From Phycisphaerae bacterium (GTDB taxonomy: Bacteria; Planctomycetota; Phycisphaerae; Phycisphaerales; UBA1924): DNA of 64,000 bases. Below the pieces are notes generated by a model. It searched no databases, had not been told where the DNA came from, and worked only from the letters and a program-made list of their open reading frames with translations. Positions 53,760-64,000 of the stretch are shown here, one piece after another (position 1 is the first letter of the stretch; the number at the start of each line of letters is the position of its first letter). The DNA is taken from contig JAEUIW010000008.1 in the NCBI GenBank assembly GCA_016794925.1, forward strand, positions 103,423-167,422, given 5' to 3'. The position numbers were made by a program, and so were the translations under genes.

Positions 53760-55004
53760 ATGAGACTGGAGCACGCCTTGATCACCACCCGCGCCGCGTC
53801 CTTCGCCGCCCGTGCCGACGCCACCCTCGCCCAGCTCGCTCAGGGCGGGCAGTACAAGCACCTCCAGACCCTCGAGGGCCCCATGGACGCGGTCGTCCGC
53901 GTGCGCGGCTACGGCGAGGTGGCCTGCTTCTGCTCCAACAACTACCTCGGCCTGGCCAACCATCCCGAGGTCGTCGAGGCCGGGGTCAAGGCCCTCCGAG
54001 ACTACGGCGCGGGCACCGCGTCCGTCCGCTTCATCTGCGGCACCTTCGCCCCGCACGAAACGCTCGAACGCGCCCTCGCCGCCCTCACCGGAACCGAGGC
54101 CGCCTACTCCTTTGTCTCGGCCTGGACCGCCAACGAGGCCGTCTTTCCCACCCTCTGCGAGCCCGGCGACCTCATCATCTCCGACGAACTCAATCACGCC
54201 TGCATCATCGATTCCATCCGCCTGGCCACCGCCATCAAGAAAGGCATCCTCAAGTCCGTCTACCGCAACAACACCCTCACGGGCCCCAACTCGCTCGAAC
54301 AGCGCCTCGCCGAGGCCGCCGCCGACCCCAAGGTCACCGGCCAGATCTGGGTCGTCACCGACGGTGTCTTCTCCATGGAGGGCTCCATCGCGGACCTCCC
54401 CACCATGCGCGGCCTGTGCGACCGCCACGGCGCCATGCTCGTCGTCGACGATTCCCACGGCACCGGAGTCATGGGACCCACCGGACGCGGCACGCACGAG
54501 CACTGGGGCATGATCGGCCCGGGCGCGCCCCGCGCCGACGTGTTCACCGGCACCCTCGGCAAGGCCCTGGGCGGCGGCGCGGGCGGCTATGTCGCCGCCG
54601 ACCGCCGCGTCATCGAGATGCTCGTCCAGCGCGGCAGGCCCACGCTCTTCTCCAACGCCCTCCCGGTCACCGTCGCCTGCTCCGCCGCGAAGGCCGTCGA
54701 CATCCTCCTCGCCGAGCCCCATCGCGTCGCCAAGCTCCGCGACAACGCCGCCTACGCCCGCAAACGCATCCGCGAGGCCGGCTTCGACGTCATCGAGTCC
54801 CCCACCGCCATCTGCCCCATCATCGTGCACGACACCGCACGCGCCATCGCCATGAGCAAACGCCTGCTCGAACTGGGCGTCTTCGTGATCGGCTTCGGGT
54901 ACCCCGTCGTCCCCGAGGGCCACGCCCGGCTCCGGTGCCAGGTCTCCGCCGCCCACGACAGGTCCCACATCGACGCCCTCGTCGCGGCGCTCCGCACGCT
55001 CTGA
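53760..55004 (+). CDS. kbl: Glycine C-acetyltransferase / alpha-oxoamine synthase-type PLP enzyme
   Basis: 414 aa, alpha-oxoamine synthase family. Closest in style to 2-amino-3-ketobutyrate CoA ligase (Kbl), which cleaves or forms aminoacetone-type intermediates of threonine. Motifs: FCSNNYLGLANHP, GAGTASVRFICGT, DDSHGTGVMGPTGRGT and the PLP lysine in TGTLGKALGGGAGGY, with FSNALPV after it. The acyl-CoA partner and amino acid (Gly, Ala or Ser) are not certain, so BioF- or SPT-like alternatives remain. No tdh is nearby. It is convergent with a peroxiredoxin gene four nt away. Confidence 0.85.
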   Translation: MRLEHALITTRAASFAARADATLAQLAQGGQYKHLQTLEGPMDAVVRVRGYGEVACFCSNNYLGLANHPEVVEAGVKALRDYGAGTASVRFICGTFAPHETLERALAALTGTEAAYSFVSAWTANEAVFPTLCEPGDLIISDELNHACIIDSIRLATAIKKGILKSVYRNNTLTGPNSLEQRLAEAAADPKVTGQIWVVTDGVFSMEGSIADLPTMRGLCDRHGAMLVVDDSHGTGVMGPTGRGTHEHWGMIGPGAPRADVFTGTLGKALGGGAGGYVAADRRVIEMLVQRGRPTLFSNALPVTVACSAAKAVDILLAEPHRVAKLRDNAAYARKRIREAGFDVIESPTAICPIIVHDTARAIAMSKRLLELGVFVIGFGYPVVPEGHARLRCQVSAAHDRSHIDALVAALRTL

Positions 55005-55008
55005 CCCC

Positions 55009-55494
55009 TCACGCGTGCTCCCCGCCCTCCGCCGCTCGCCCCGCCAGCGCACGCACCACCGCGAGCGCCTCCGCCGCGTGCCGCCCGAACTCCGTCTGCG
55101 AGTTGAACACCAGCCGCACCACGCCCGACGCGTCGATCACGTACGTCGTCCGGCCCGGAAGCACCCACAGCGTGCGCGGCACGCCCAGCGCCCGCCGCGC
55201 CACCCCGTGCTCGTCGCACAGCAGCGTGAACGGCAACCGGTTCCCCGACCCGAACGAGCGCTGCCGATCCCTCCCGTCCGAGCTCACCCCCGCGACCTCC
55301 GCGCCCGCCTCCCGGAAGTCGGCGTACGCGTCCCGGAACGCGCACGCCTGCGCCGTGCACCCGCTCGTGTGCGCCCGGGGATAGAAGAACAGCACCACCG
55401 GCCGCACGCCCCGGAACGCCGACAGCGCCCACGGCCGGCCGTCCTGATCCGGCAGCGCCAACTCCGGCGCCGTGTCCCCGACCCGCACGCCCAT
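55009..55494 (-). CDS. bcp: Thioredoxin-dependent peroxiredoxin, Bcp/AhpC-TSA type
   Basis: 161 aa from ATG 55494 (MGVRVGDTAPEL). It reduces peroxides in the cytoplasm. The active site PRAHTSGCTAQAC carries Pro39, Thr43 and peroxidatic Cys46; Cys51 in the same helix is placed as the resolving Cys of the atypical 2-Cys Bcp class. FFYPRA and LFNSQ-type ends (FNSQTEFGRHAAE) follow. Length fits the family. It is divergent from the FMN reductase gene, and its neighbour on both sides is redox-related. A longer start to 55545 overlaps the divergent promoter. Confidence 0.93.
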   Translation of the reverse strand: MGVRVGDTAPELALPDQDGRPWALSAFRGVRPVVLFFYPRAHTSGCTAQACAFRDAYADFREAGAEVAGVSSDGRDRQRSFGSGNRLPFTLLCDEHGVARRALGVPRTLWVLPGRTTYVIDASGVVRLVFNSQTEFGRHAAEALAVVRALAGRAAEGGEHA

Positions 55495-55551
55495 GCCCGG
55501 CCCCTTCCGACCCCCGCGCCCGCCGCCCCCACGCCATCGTACCATCGCCGC

Positions 55552-56070
55552 ATGCCGATCCTGGTCATCTCGTCATCGCTCAATCCTGGCAGCCGATCCC
55601 GCGCCCTGTCCGCGCTCGTCGCGGAGGACCTCCGCGCCGCCGGCCACGAGCCCGACGTGCTGGACCTGCGCGACTTCCCGCTCCCGCTCTGCGACGGCGC
55701 CGCGGCCTACGCCCACCCGAACGTCGCGCCCCTCGCCGCCCGCGTCAAGGCCTCCGAGGCCGTCGCGTTCTGCTTCCCCATCTACAACTACAACGCGGGC
55801 GCCGCCGCCAAAAACCTCATCGAGCTCACCGGCGAGGCCTGGAACGGCAAGCTCGTCGCCCTTGTCGCCGCCGCGGGCGGGCCCCTGGCCTACATGGCCC
55901 CCATGACCCTGGCCGCGCCGCTCATGCTCGACTTCCGCTGCCTCGTCATCCCGCGCTACGTCTACGGCCCCGGCGAGCACGCCCCGAGCGACCCCAAGGT
56001 CCGCGCCCGCGTCACCGAGCTCGCCCTCGAGCTCCTCGGCCTCAGCGCGGCTCTCCGCTCTCGGAAATAG
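55552..56070 (+). CDS. NADPH-dependent FMN reductase-like flavoprotein
   Basis: 172 aa from MPILVISSSLNPGSRS. Flavodoxin-like fold of the NADPH-dependent FMN reductase family; the early SSSLNPGSRSR binds the FMN phosphate, and FCFPIYNYNAGAAAKNLIE is the substrate-side segment. Members reduce FMN, quinones or azo-dyes; the substrate is not evident. It is divergent from the peroxiredoxin gene, 57 nt apart. Its last 29 nt overlap, convergently, the end of the outer-membrane factor gene, an unusually tight 3' overlap. Confidence 0.9.
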   Translation: MPILVISSSLNPGSRSRALSALVAEDLRAAGHEPDVLDLRDFPLPLCDGAAAYAHPNVAPLAARVKASEAVAFCFPIYNYNAGAAAKNLIELTGEAWNGKLVALVAAAGGPLAYMAPMTLAAPLMLDFRCLVIPRYVYGPGEHAPSDPKVRARVTELALELLGLSAALRSRK

Positions 56071-57844
56071 GCGCCGGCCGTTCCGGCTCGAACGTCGGCG
56101 GCACCTCCCCCGGCGCCGACACCGCCCGCGCCGCACGTTCCGCCTCGTTCCCCCCGATGGGCGTCCAGTCCACCCGCGCCGAGCCCAGCAGCGTCCCCGT
56201 CGCGACCGCGAGGTCCACCTGCGCCGACTGGTAGTCCGACAGCGCCCGGATCTCCGACGACTGCGCGTCCGCCAGGCGCGCCGCCGCGTCCAGCACGTCC
56301 GTGCTGGTCCGCTGCCCGACGTCGAATTGACGCTGCTCGGCCTCCAGCGTCCGCGCCGCCAGCACCGTCGCCTGACGGGCCGCGAGGATGCGCTGCCAAC
56401 CCGCCCCGATCCGGTCCACCGCGTCGAAGACCTCCTGCCGGATCGTCTTCCGGCGCGACTCCCGCGAGATCAGACGCTGCAGCCGCGTCAGCACCGCGCG
56501 CCGCAGACGCGCCTCCGCCGCCTCGTTCCCCAGCGGGATCTCTCCCGAGAAACCGAACGAGCCGCTCTGGAACTGCCCGTCCGTCAGCACCCGGTTCGAG
56601 CCCGAGAAGGTCGTCCCCAGCCCCGCGAACGTGTACGACGCGTCCAGGTTCAGCACCGGGAGCACCTGGTTGCGGTTGAACTCGATCGTCGTCGCGTCCT
56701 GCAGCAGCTGCAGCTCCACCTGCGCCAGCTCCATCCGCGACTCGATCGCGCCCCCCGCCAACGCCTCGGCGTCGAGCTCGAACGGCGTCGGCGACGGATC
56801 CGTGGTCGGCGTCACCAGCACCCGCGACTCCAGGTCCAGCCCCGGCGTGTTCATCAGCCGCTTCAGCTCCCGCTGCTGCTGGCGGATCGCGTTCTCCGCC
56901 ACGATGATCGCCTCCACCCGGTCCGCCATCCCCGACTGCGCCCGGATGATCTCGACCTCCGAGGTCGCGCCCGCGTCCACCCGCCGCTGCGCCTTGCCCA
57001 GCTGCTCCCGCGCCAGCTCGAACTGCTGCACCCGCACGTCCAGCTCTCGACGCGCCGCGAACAGCCGCCAGTACGCCCGCTCCGCCGACGCCAGCTGCGC
57101 GATCACCTGCAGCTTGGTCCGCGCCTCCGCCGCCTGGCCCTCGTACGCCGCGATCCGGATGCTCTGCATCGTCGCGTTCCGGCCGCCGTTCCGCAGCAGC
57201 GGCTGCGTCACCGAGAACCGCAGCGCGTTCTGGTACGAGTTGTTCGACGTCACGAACGCGTTGTTCGTCTGCGTGTACGTGCTCAGCAGGTCGGCGCTCA
57301 CCCGCCCGCCGTCCCGCATCGGCACCGTCAGGCCCAGGTCCCCGCTCACCACCTCCTGCTGGTTCGGGTTCGTCACCTGGAACGTCGGAGAGTCGTCGTT
57401 CCGGTACCGCACGCTCGGCGTGAACACCGCGTTGAACTTCGCCTCCTCCGCCCTCAGCGACTCGCCCGCCAGCGTCGGGTCCACCAACGCCACCTTCAGA
57501 TCCAGGTTGTTCGTCAGCACCGCGGCGCGGCAGGCGTCCAGCCCGAGCTCGTACCGCTCCATGCCCTCGAACCGCGAACGCACCGCCGCCTCGAGCTCCG
57601 ACGCCGCCGCGCCCTTCGGCGCCGGCCGGCGGAAGTCGTCCAGCTTCAGCAGCTCCACCGTACGCAGCCGCTCCGTCGGCAGGCTCCGCGCCCGGTCCGA
57701 CTCCCGCGCCCCCAGCGGGCCCACGCACCCCCCATTCCCCCCGACCATCGCCCCAAGGCCCACGCACGCCACCACCGCCGCCACGCGCACCCGCCCCGCC
57801 CCGCCGCCGCTCGTTCCGCCCGCCGCCCGGCTTGTCTGCTTCAT
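56042..57844 (-). CDS. TolC-family outer membrane efflux protein
   Basis: 600 aa from MKQTSRAAGG. The start further upstream at 58111 runs into the permease gene and is rejected. A signal or lipoprotein-like leader (VVACVGLGAMVGGNGGCVG) is followed by two outer-membrane-efflux-protein repeats: long coiled-coil helices (RVQQFELAREQLGKAQRRVDAG, ELAQVELQLLQDATTIEFNRNQ) and beta strands. Last in the operon for adaptor, ATPase, permease and channel. The tail is Pro/Glu-rich. It forms the outer channel of the efflux machine. Its 3' end overlaps the FMN reductase gene on the other strand by 29 nt. Confidence 0.93.
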   Translation of the reverse strand: MKQTSRAAGGTSGGGAGRVRVAAVVACVGLGAMVGGNGGCVGPLGARESDRARSLPTERLRTVELLKLDDFRRPAPKGAAASELEAAVRSRFEGMERYELGLDACRAAVLTNNLDLKVALVDPTLAGESLRAEEAKFNAVFTPSVRYRNDDSPTFQVTNPNQQEVVSGDLGLTVPMRDGGRVSADLLSTYTQTNNAFVTSNNSYQNALRFSVTQPLLRNGGRNATMQSIRIAAYEGQAAEARTKLQVIAQLASAERAYWRLFAARRELDVRVQQFELAREQLGKAQRRVDAGATSEVEIIRAQSGMADRVEAIIVAENAIRQQQRELKRLMNTPGLDLESRVLVTPTTDPSPTPFELDAEALAGGAIESRMELAQVELQLLQDATTIEFNRNQVLPVLNLDASYTFAGLGTTFSGSNRVLTDGQFQSGSFGFSGEIPLGNEAAEARLRRAVLTRLQRLISRESRRKTIRQEVFDAVDRIGAGWQRILAARQATVLAARTLEAEQRQFDVGQRTSTDVLDAAARLADAQSSEIRALSDYQSAQVDLAVATGTLLGSARVDWTPIGGNEAERAARAVSAPGEVPPTFEPERPAPISESGEPR

Positions 57845-57894
57845 CGCTGGTCGAACCCCTCGCCCCCCGGTCCCGCTCGCCGCGCCGACGCGGC

Positions 57895-59133
57895 TCATTC
57901 GTGACGCAACGCCTCGATCGGGTCCAGACGCGCCGCCTTCACCGCCGGGAACATCCCGAACAGCAGGCCCGTCGCCGCCGAGAACCCCACGCTCAGCACC
58001 ACCGCCCACATCGGCACCTGCGCCTCGGCCAGCGGGCTCTTGGGCATCAGCTTGAGCGCCAGCACCAGGCCCTGGCCGATCCCCAGGCCGATCGCCCCGC
58101 CGATCAGGCACAGCGTCACCGCCTCCACCAGGAACTGCGTCAGGATCACCCCCGGGTTCGCGCCCACCGCCTTCCGCAGACCGATCTCACGCGTCCGTTC
58201 GCTCACGCTCACCAGCATGATGTTCATGATCCCGATCCCGCCCACCAGCAGCGAGATCGCCACGATCCCCGCCAGGAACACCGAGAGCCCCGCCGCCAGT
58301 TTCTTGAACTGCGTGATGATCTGCTCGATCGCCTCCACGCCGAAGGTGTTGGGGTCGCCCGGGCGCAGGTTCCGCGACTTCCGCAGGTAGAACTCCACCT
58401 CCGCCTTCGCGTCCTCGTACAGCTCCGGGCTCTTCGTCTTCGCGATCGCGTACATCCGCGGCTCCGGACGCAGCATCTCCCCGGTCCGGAACGGGATGAA
58501 CACCTCGCTCTTGGCCTCGTCACCGCCGAACATCGGGCTCACCGTCTTGGTCTCGATCACCCCCACGATCGTGAACGCCCGGCCCCCCACCAGGATCCGC
58601 TGCCCCACGCAGCTCGAGTCCAGCCCGAACTCGCCGATCGCCTTGTCGTTCACCAGGCACACCTGCAGCCGCTGCTCCTCGTCGATGTTCGACAGCGGAC
58701 GCCCCTGCAGCACGCTCCGCTCCTCGATCTCGTGCCAGCTCGGACGCACCGCCTGCACCGACACCACCGACTTGATCACCTGGCCGAACTGCACGCTCGT
58801 GCTCATCTCCATCACCGGCGTCAGGCTCGCCAGCGAGGGCGAACGCTCCATGATCCCGTCCACCTCGCGCGTCGTCATCCGGATCTGACGCCAGCTGAAC
58901 CGGTCCCGCTGGCCCGGAGGCATCCGCGGGAATATCCACACCTTGCTCGCGCCCACCGACGCGAACTCCTTCAGCACGAACTTCTGCAGCCCGTCCGTCG
59001 CCGCCACCGTGCTGATCACCGCCGCCACGCCGATCACGATCCCCAGCGTCGTCAGCAGCGCACGCACCTTGTTCGCCCAGATCTGGCCCAGCGCCAGGAA
59101 CACCGTCTGGAACATCACCCGGAAGACGATCAC
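57895..59133 (-). CDS. MacB-type ABC transporter permease
   Basis: 412 aa, FtsX-like permease of the MacB type but without the fused ATPase. An N-terminal helix ([25 protein letters not shown]) is followed by a large periplasmic domain (~50-270) and three C-terminal helices. [23 protein letters not shown] is the signature coupling segment, and the end [13 protein letters not shown] is classical. The start overlaps the stop of the ATPase gene by four nt (ATGA). MacB-like pumps push peptides, lipids or antibiotics through TolC; specificity is unknown. Confidence 0.94.
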   Translation of the reverse strand: MIVFRVMFQTVFLALGQIWANKVRALLTTLGIVIGVAAVISTVAATDGLQKFVLKEFASVGASKVWIFPRMPPGQRDRFSWRQIRMTTREVDGIMERSPSLASLTPVMEMSTSVQFGQVIKSVVSVQAVRPSWHEIEERSVLQGRPLSNIDEEQRLQVCLVNDKAIGEFGLDSSCVGQRILVGGRAFTIVGVIETKTVSPMFGGDEAKSEVFIPFRTGEMLRPEPRMYAIAKTKSPELYEDAKAEVEFYLRKSRNLRPGDPNTFGVEAIEQIITQFKKLAAGLSVFLAGIVAISLLVGGIGIMNIMLVSVSERTREIGLRKAVGANPGVILTQFLVEAVTLCLIGGAIGLGIGQGLVLALKLMPKSPLAEAQVPMWAVVLSVGFSAATGLLFGMFPAVKAARLDPIEALRHE

Positions 59134-59939
59134 GCCCCGCCCCCCTTCCCGCCCCCATCCGAACCCGCCGAACCTCCCGAACCACCCCCGCTCCCGTCAC
59201 CCGCCGCCGTCCGCGCCGCCTCCAACGCCCGGTACAGATACTCACCGTGCACCGGGTCGTCCGCCGTCGCGTAGTCCGACATGATCCGACCGTCCCGCAG
59301 ACGCACGATCCGCCCCGCGTGCCCCGCCACGTCCTCCTCGTGCGTCACCACCACGATCGTCTGCCCCTCGGCGTGCAGCTGCTTGAACAGCGCGATGATC
59401 TCCTCGCTCGTCTTGCTGTCCAGGTTCCCCGTCGGCTCGTCCGCCAGCAGGATGCTCGGGCCGTTCACCAGCGCCCGCGCCACCGCCACGCGCTGCCGCT
59501 GCCCGCCCGACATCTGGTTCGGACGGTGCTTCATCCGGTCCCCCAGACCCACGCGCTCCAACGCCCGACGCGCCCGCTTCCGCGCACCCCACCAGTGCTT
59601 CCGCGAGTACACCAGCGGCAACGCCACGTTCGCCACCGCCGTCGCCCGCGGCAGCAGCTCGAAGCTCTGGAACACGAACCCGATCTCCTCGTTCCGCACC
59701 TCCGCCAGCTCCCACGCGCCCATCCGGTGCGTCGGCCGGCCGTTCAGCTCGTACACCCCGCCCGTCGGACGGTCCAGGCACCCCAGGATGTTCATCAGCG
59801 TGCTCTTCCCGGATCCGCTCGCGCCCATGATCGCCACGAACTCGTTCTTCCGGATCGTCAGGTCCACCCCGCGCAGCGCGTGCACACGCTCCAGGCCCAT
59901 CTTGTACACCTTCTGAATGCCCCGGATCGTGATCGTCAT
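59130..59939 (-). CDS. ABC transporter ATP-binding protein, MacB/LolD type
   Basis: 269 aa from ATG 59939; an ATG at 59981 would add a Gly/Arg stretch. Walker [14 protein letters not shown]-loop [11 protein letters not shown], signature [15 protein letters not shown], Walker [13 protein letters not shown] and H-loop VVTHEED are intact. The C-terminus adds an unusual Gly/Ser-rich tail ([16 protein letters not shown]). It powers the permease encoded right after it (ATGA overlap). Part of an operon with an adaptor upstream. Confidence 0.94.
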   Translation of the reverse strand: MTITIRGIQKVYKMGLERVHALRGVDLTIRKNEFVAIMGASGSGKSTLMNILGCLDRPTGGVYELNGRPTHRMGAWELAEVRNEEIGFVFQSFELLPRATAVANVALPLVYSRKHWWGARKRARRALERVGLGDRMKHRPNQMSGGQRQRVAVARALVNGPSILLADEPTGNLDSKTSEEIIALFKQLHAEGQTIVVVTHEEDVAGHAGRIVRLRDGRIMSDYATADDPVHGEYLYRALEAARTAAGDGSGGGSGGSAGSDGGGKGGGA

Positions 59940-60005
59940 GGCCCGCGCATCCCCTCGCCCCCTCGCCCCCCCAACCCCCACCCCCCAACCCCGCCCCGCA
60001 CGAAC

Positions 60006-61328
60006 TCACGATCCCTTCTGCTTCGACGGCGGCTCCTGCTTCGCCTCGGCCGTCCCCGCCGGCAACAGCCCTTCCTTCTTCTTCGCCGCCCCCTCCTCCG
60101 CCACCGATTGCGCGTGCTTCATGTTCACCAGGTGCTTGAACGGACCCACCACCGCCACCTCGCCCTCGTCCAGCCCCCCCAGGATCACCGTCCGCGTCAG
60201 GTCGCTGCTCCCGATGCTCACCGGCGTGGCCACCGTCTTCCCGTCACGAACCCGGTACACCACCCGCGCGAACAGCTTGTTCGTGTCCACGTGCGCGTTC
60301 CCCGACACCACGTCCTTGGGCAGCTCGTCGATCTTCCGGTCCAGCACCGCCTGGCTCGGCAGCATCAGCACGTCCCGCAGCGTCTCCACCTCGATGTCCG
60401 CGTTCGCGTTCAGCCCGCTCTTGAGCGCCTGCCCGTCCGGAACGTCCAGCAGCACCTCCACCTCGAAGTAGCTCGTCTGGTCACGGTCCACCTTCCGCAG
60501 CAGCCCCACCCGCTCCACCACGCCCGTGAACGTCCGGTCCGGGAACGCGTTCAGGTACACCTTCGCCCGTTGCCCCGACCGCACCGGCGCGATGTTGCTC
60601 TCGTCCACCTTCGCCTTCATCACCATCACCCCAAGGTCCGCGATCTCCATCACCACAGACCCCGGGTTGTTCAGCGTCCCCACCACCACCGTCTCGCCCA
60701 CCTCGCAGTCCCGACGCGTGATCCGCCCGTCGATCGGGCTCTTGATCACCGTGTTGTCCAGGTCCTTCTCCGCCCGCTGGATGTTCGCCCGCGCGATCTC
60801 GATCGAGTGCTCCGCCTGGTTCAGCGTGCTCTGCGATTGCCGCAGCTCCGACTCCGCACCGTCCAGCGCCTGCTGGCTCGTGTCCCTCGACTTCCACAGG
60901 GTTCGCTGACGCTCCGCCTCCAGCGTCGCCCGCGTCAACGCCGCACGCGCCCCCTCCAGTCGCGCCTCCTCGCTCCGCTTGCTCGCCTGCGCGCTCTCCA
61001 GACGCGCCGTCAGGTCCGCCGGGTCCAGACGCATCACCACGTCACCCGCCTTCACCACGTCGCCCTCGTCGAACGGCAACGCCACGATCCGCGCCGAAAC
61101 CTGCGCGCTGATCTTCACGTTCGTGCGCGGCTCGATCGTCCCCGGCGCGTTCACCAGCCGCGTCAGGTCCCCCCGCCGCACCGCGTCAAAACGCACCTCC
61201 AGCGCCTTCTCCCCCGAACGCATCCCCTTCACGAACTCCTGCACCGCCGGCTGCGTCCACGCGAAATACCCGCCCCCGCCACACAGCAGCACGATCACCA
61301 CGAAAAAACCCAGCAACCATTTCCACAC
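60006..61328 (-). CDS. MacA/HlyD-type efflux periplasmic adaptor
   Basis: 440 aa from GTG 61328 (VWKWLLGFFVV), with GGAGG eight nt upstream; the frame extends in Gly/Val-rich sequence to 61394. An inner-membrane anchor helix is followed by a lipoyl/barrel-sandwich start (RLVNAPGTIEPRTNVKISAQ), a coiled-coil hairpin (ARLEGARAALTRATLEAERQ to STLNQAEHSIEIARANIQRA), then IKSPIDGRITRRDCEVGETV and a beta-barrel/membrane-proximal domain. The tail is Lys/Glu-rich. It links the inner-membrane pump to the TolC-like channel. It is first in the operon. Confidence 0.93.
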   Translation of the reverse strand: MWKWLLGFFVVIVLLCGGGGYFAWTQPAVQEFVKGMRSGEKALEVRFDAVRRGDLTRLVNAPGTIEPRTNVKISAQVSARIVALPFDEGDVVKAGDVVMRLDPADLTARLESAQASKRSEEARLEGARAALTRATLEAERQRTLWKSRDTSQQALDGAESELRQSQSTLNQAEHSIEIARANIQRAEKDLDNTVIKSPIDGRITRRDCEVGETVVVGTLNNPGSVVMEIADLGVMVMKAKVDESNIAPVRSGQRAKVYLNAFPDRTFTGVVERVGLLRKVDRDQTSYFEVEVLLDVPDGQALKSGLNANADIEVETLRDVLMLPSQAVLDRKIDELPKDVVSGNAHVDTNKLFARVVYRVRDGKTVATPVSIGSSDLTRTVILGGLDEGEVAVVGPFKHLVNMKHAQSVAEEGAAKKKEGLLPAGTAEAKQEPPSKQKGS

Positions 61329-61679
61329 GCGGCAGGCCTCCAGCCCCCCAACCCCGACCACCCCCACCCCCGCTCCCCCACCACCACCCTCCACCCGACC
61401 TCGAACACCCGGCCCCCACCTGACGCCCCACCTGCGCCCTCCCGTCGCCCGCCCCCCGACGCGACCCCAAACGGACCGCTTCCCTTCTCCCCATCCCGCG
61501 CCGCAACCCAGACCCGCATCTTTCCGGATCCGCTCATCCCACTTTCAACGCCGAGAGCGTACGCACCCCCGCACGATCCCCCCACCCCTCCCTCAGCCCG
61601 AACATGTGGCCCTCACCCATCCGCCACCCATTCCCACCGGTCCCACCCTGTTCAATCGGGCTTCTCCTATGCTCCCAGA
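61329..61679. other. Divergent C-rich intergenic region
   Basis: 351 bp between the leftward efflux operon and the rightward kinase gene. The left part is extremely C-rich on the plus strand (about 61340-61460, runs of CCCCAC), so the adaptor mRNA leader would be G-rich and could form G-quadruplex-like structure. No clear -35/-10 pair stands out on either strand. Both promoters must lie here. Confidence 0.4.

Positions 61680-64000
<2,321 letters not shown>

Overview
The window is very GC-rich chromosomal DNA, densely packed with genes and with no mobile element, CRISPR array, rRNA or tRNA that I could recognise. The gene content points to a planctomycete, most likely of the Phycisphaerae. The signs are a membrane protein with a CPSC/CPEC zinc ribbon, a dockerin-tailed secreted enzyme, a PEP-CTERM-like sorting tail, a pseudopilin-type protein, two ClpP paralogues, a pyrophosphate-type phosphofructokinase, a DoxX/MauE-type redox protein, a stand-alone MshEN protein and a Ser/Thr kinase with TPR repeats. 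This placement is an inference from gene families, not from a marker gene. Many starts are GTG, and tight ATGA/GTGA overlaps show several translationally coupled operons.

Layout. 0-14 kb is mostly minus strand: an isolated nuoB, a pseudouridine synthase coupled to a YihY/BrkB membrane protein, a coiled-coil protein (plus), serA, uppP, a lipoprotein, two methyltransferases, then clpP-clpP-atpG. 14-28 kb is mostly plus strand: a phosphoesterase, yidC-mnmE, a 584-bp AT-richer gap with a cluster of CCACA/TGTGG pentamers (a speculative oriC or operator region), a MshEN protein, rimO, a dicarboxylate/amino-acid symporter, a RibB fused to a degenerate RibA domain, a DUF1579 protein and secreted proteins. 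28-36 kb is a minus-strand operon: a large Maf/DUF115 motility glycosyltransferase, a fused NeuA-NeuB enzyme, NeuC and a PPi-type PFK. This is a compact nonulosonic-acid (sialic-acid-like) and flagellin-glycosylation locus. 36-43 kb holds a SPOR-like lipoprotein, FlgM, PlsY and thymidylate kinase. 42-45 kb holds a three-gene exported operon whose last gene fuses a MauE redox membrane domain to a pseudopilin. 45-53 kb holds FtsK, a dockerin protein and a PIN-PhoH ATPase. 53-61 kb holds a Kbl-like enzyme, a Bcp peroxiredoxin, an FMN reductase and a complete MacA-MacB-TolC-type efflux operon. The window ends inside a kinase-TPR gene.

How the genes work together. The Maf-NeuAB-NeuC genes would make a CMP-activated nine-carbon acid and attach it to flagellin; flgM a few kb away also points to motility. 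The efflux operon encodes adaptor, ATPase, permease and outer-membrane channel in order. The strongest candidate for something undescribed is the Maf protein: its C-terminal half looks like a nucleotidyltransferase-like domain followed by a radical-SAM-like barrel that has lost its iron-sulfur cysteines, in the same operon as a NeuA-NeuB fusion. Second is the MauE-pseudopilin fusion encoded directly after a secreted Cys-rich protein.
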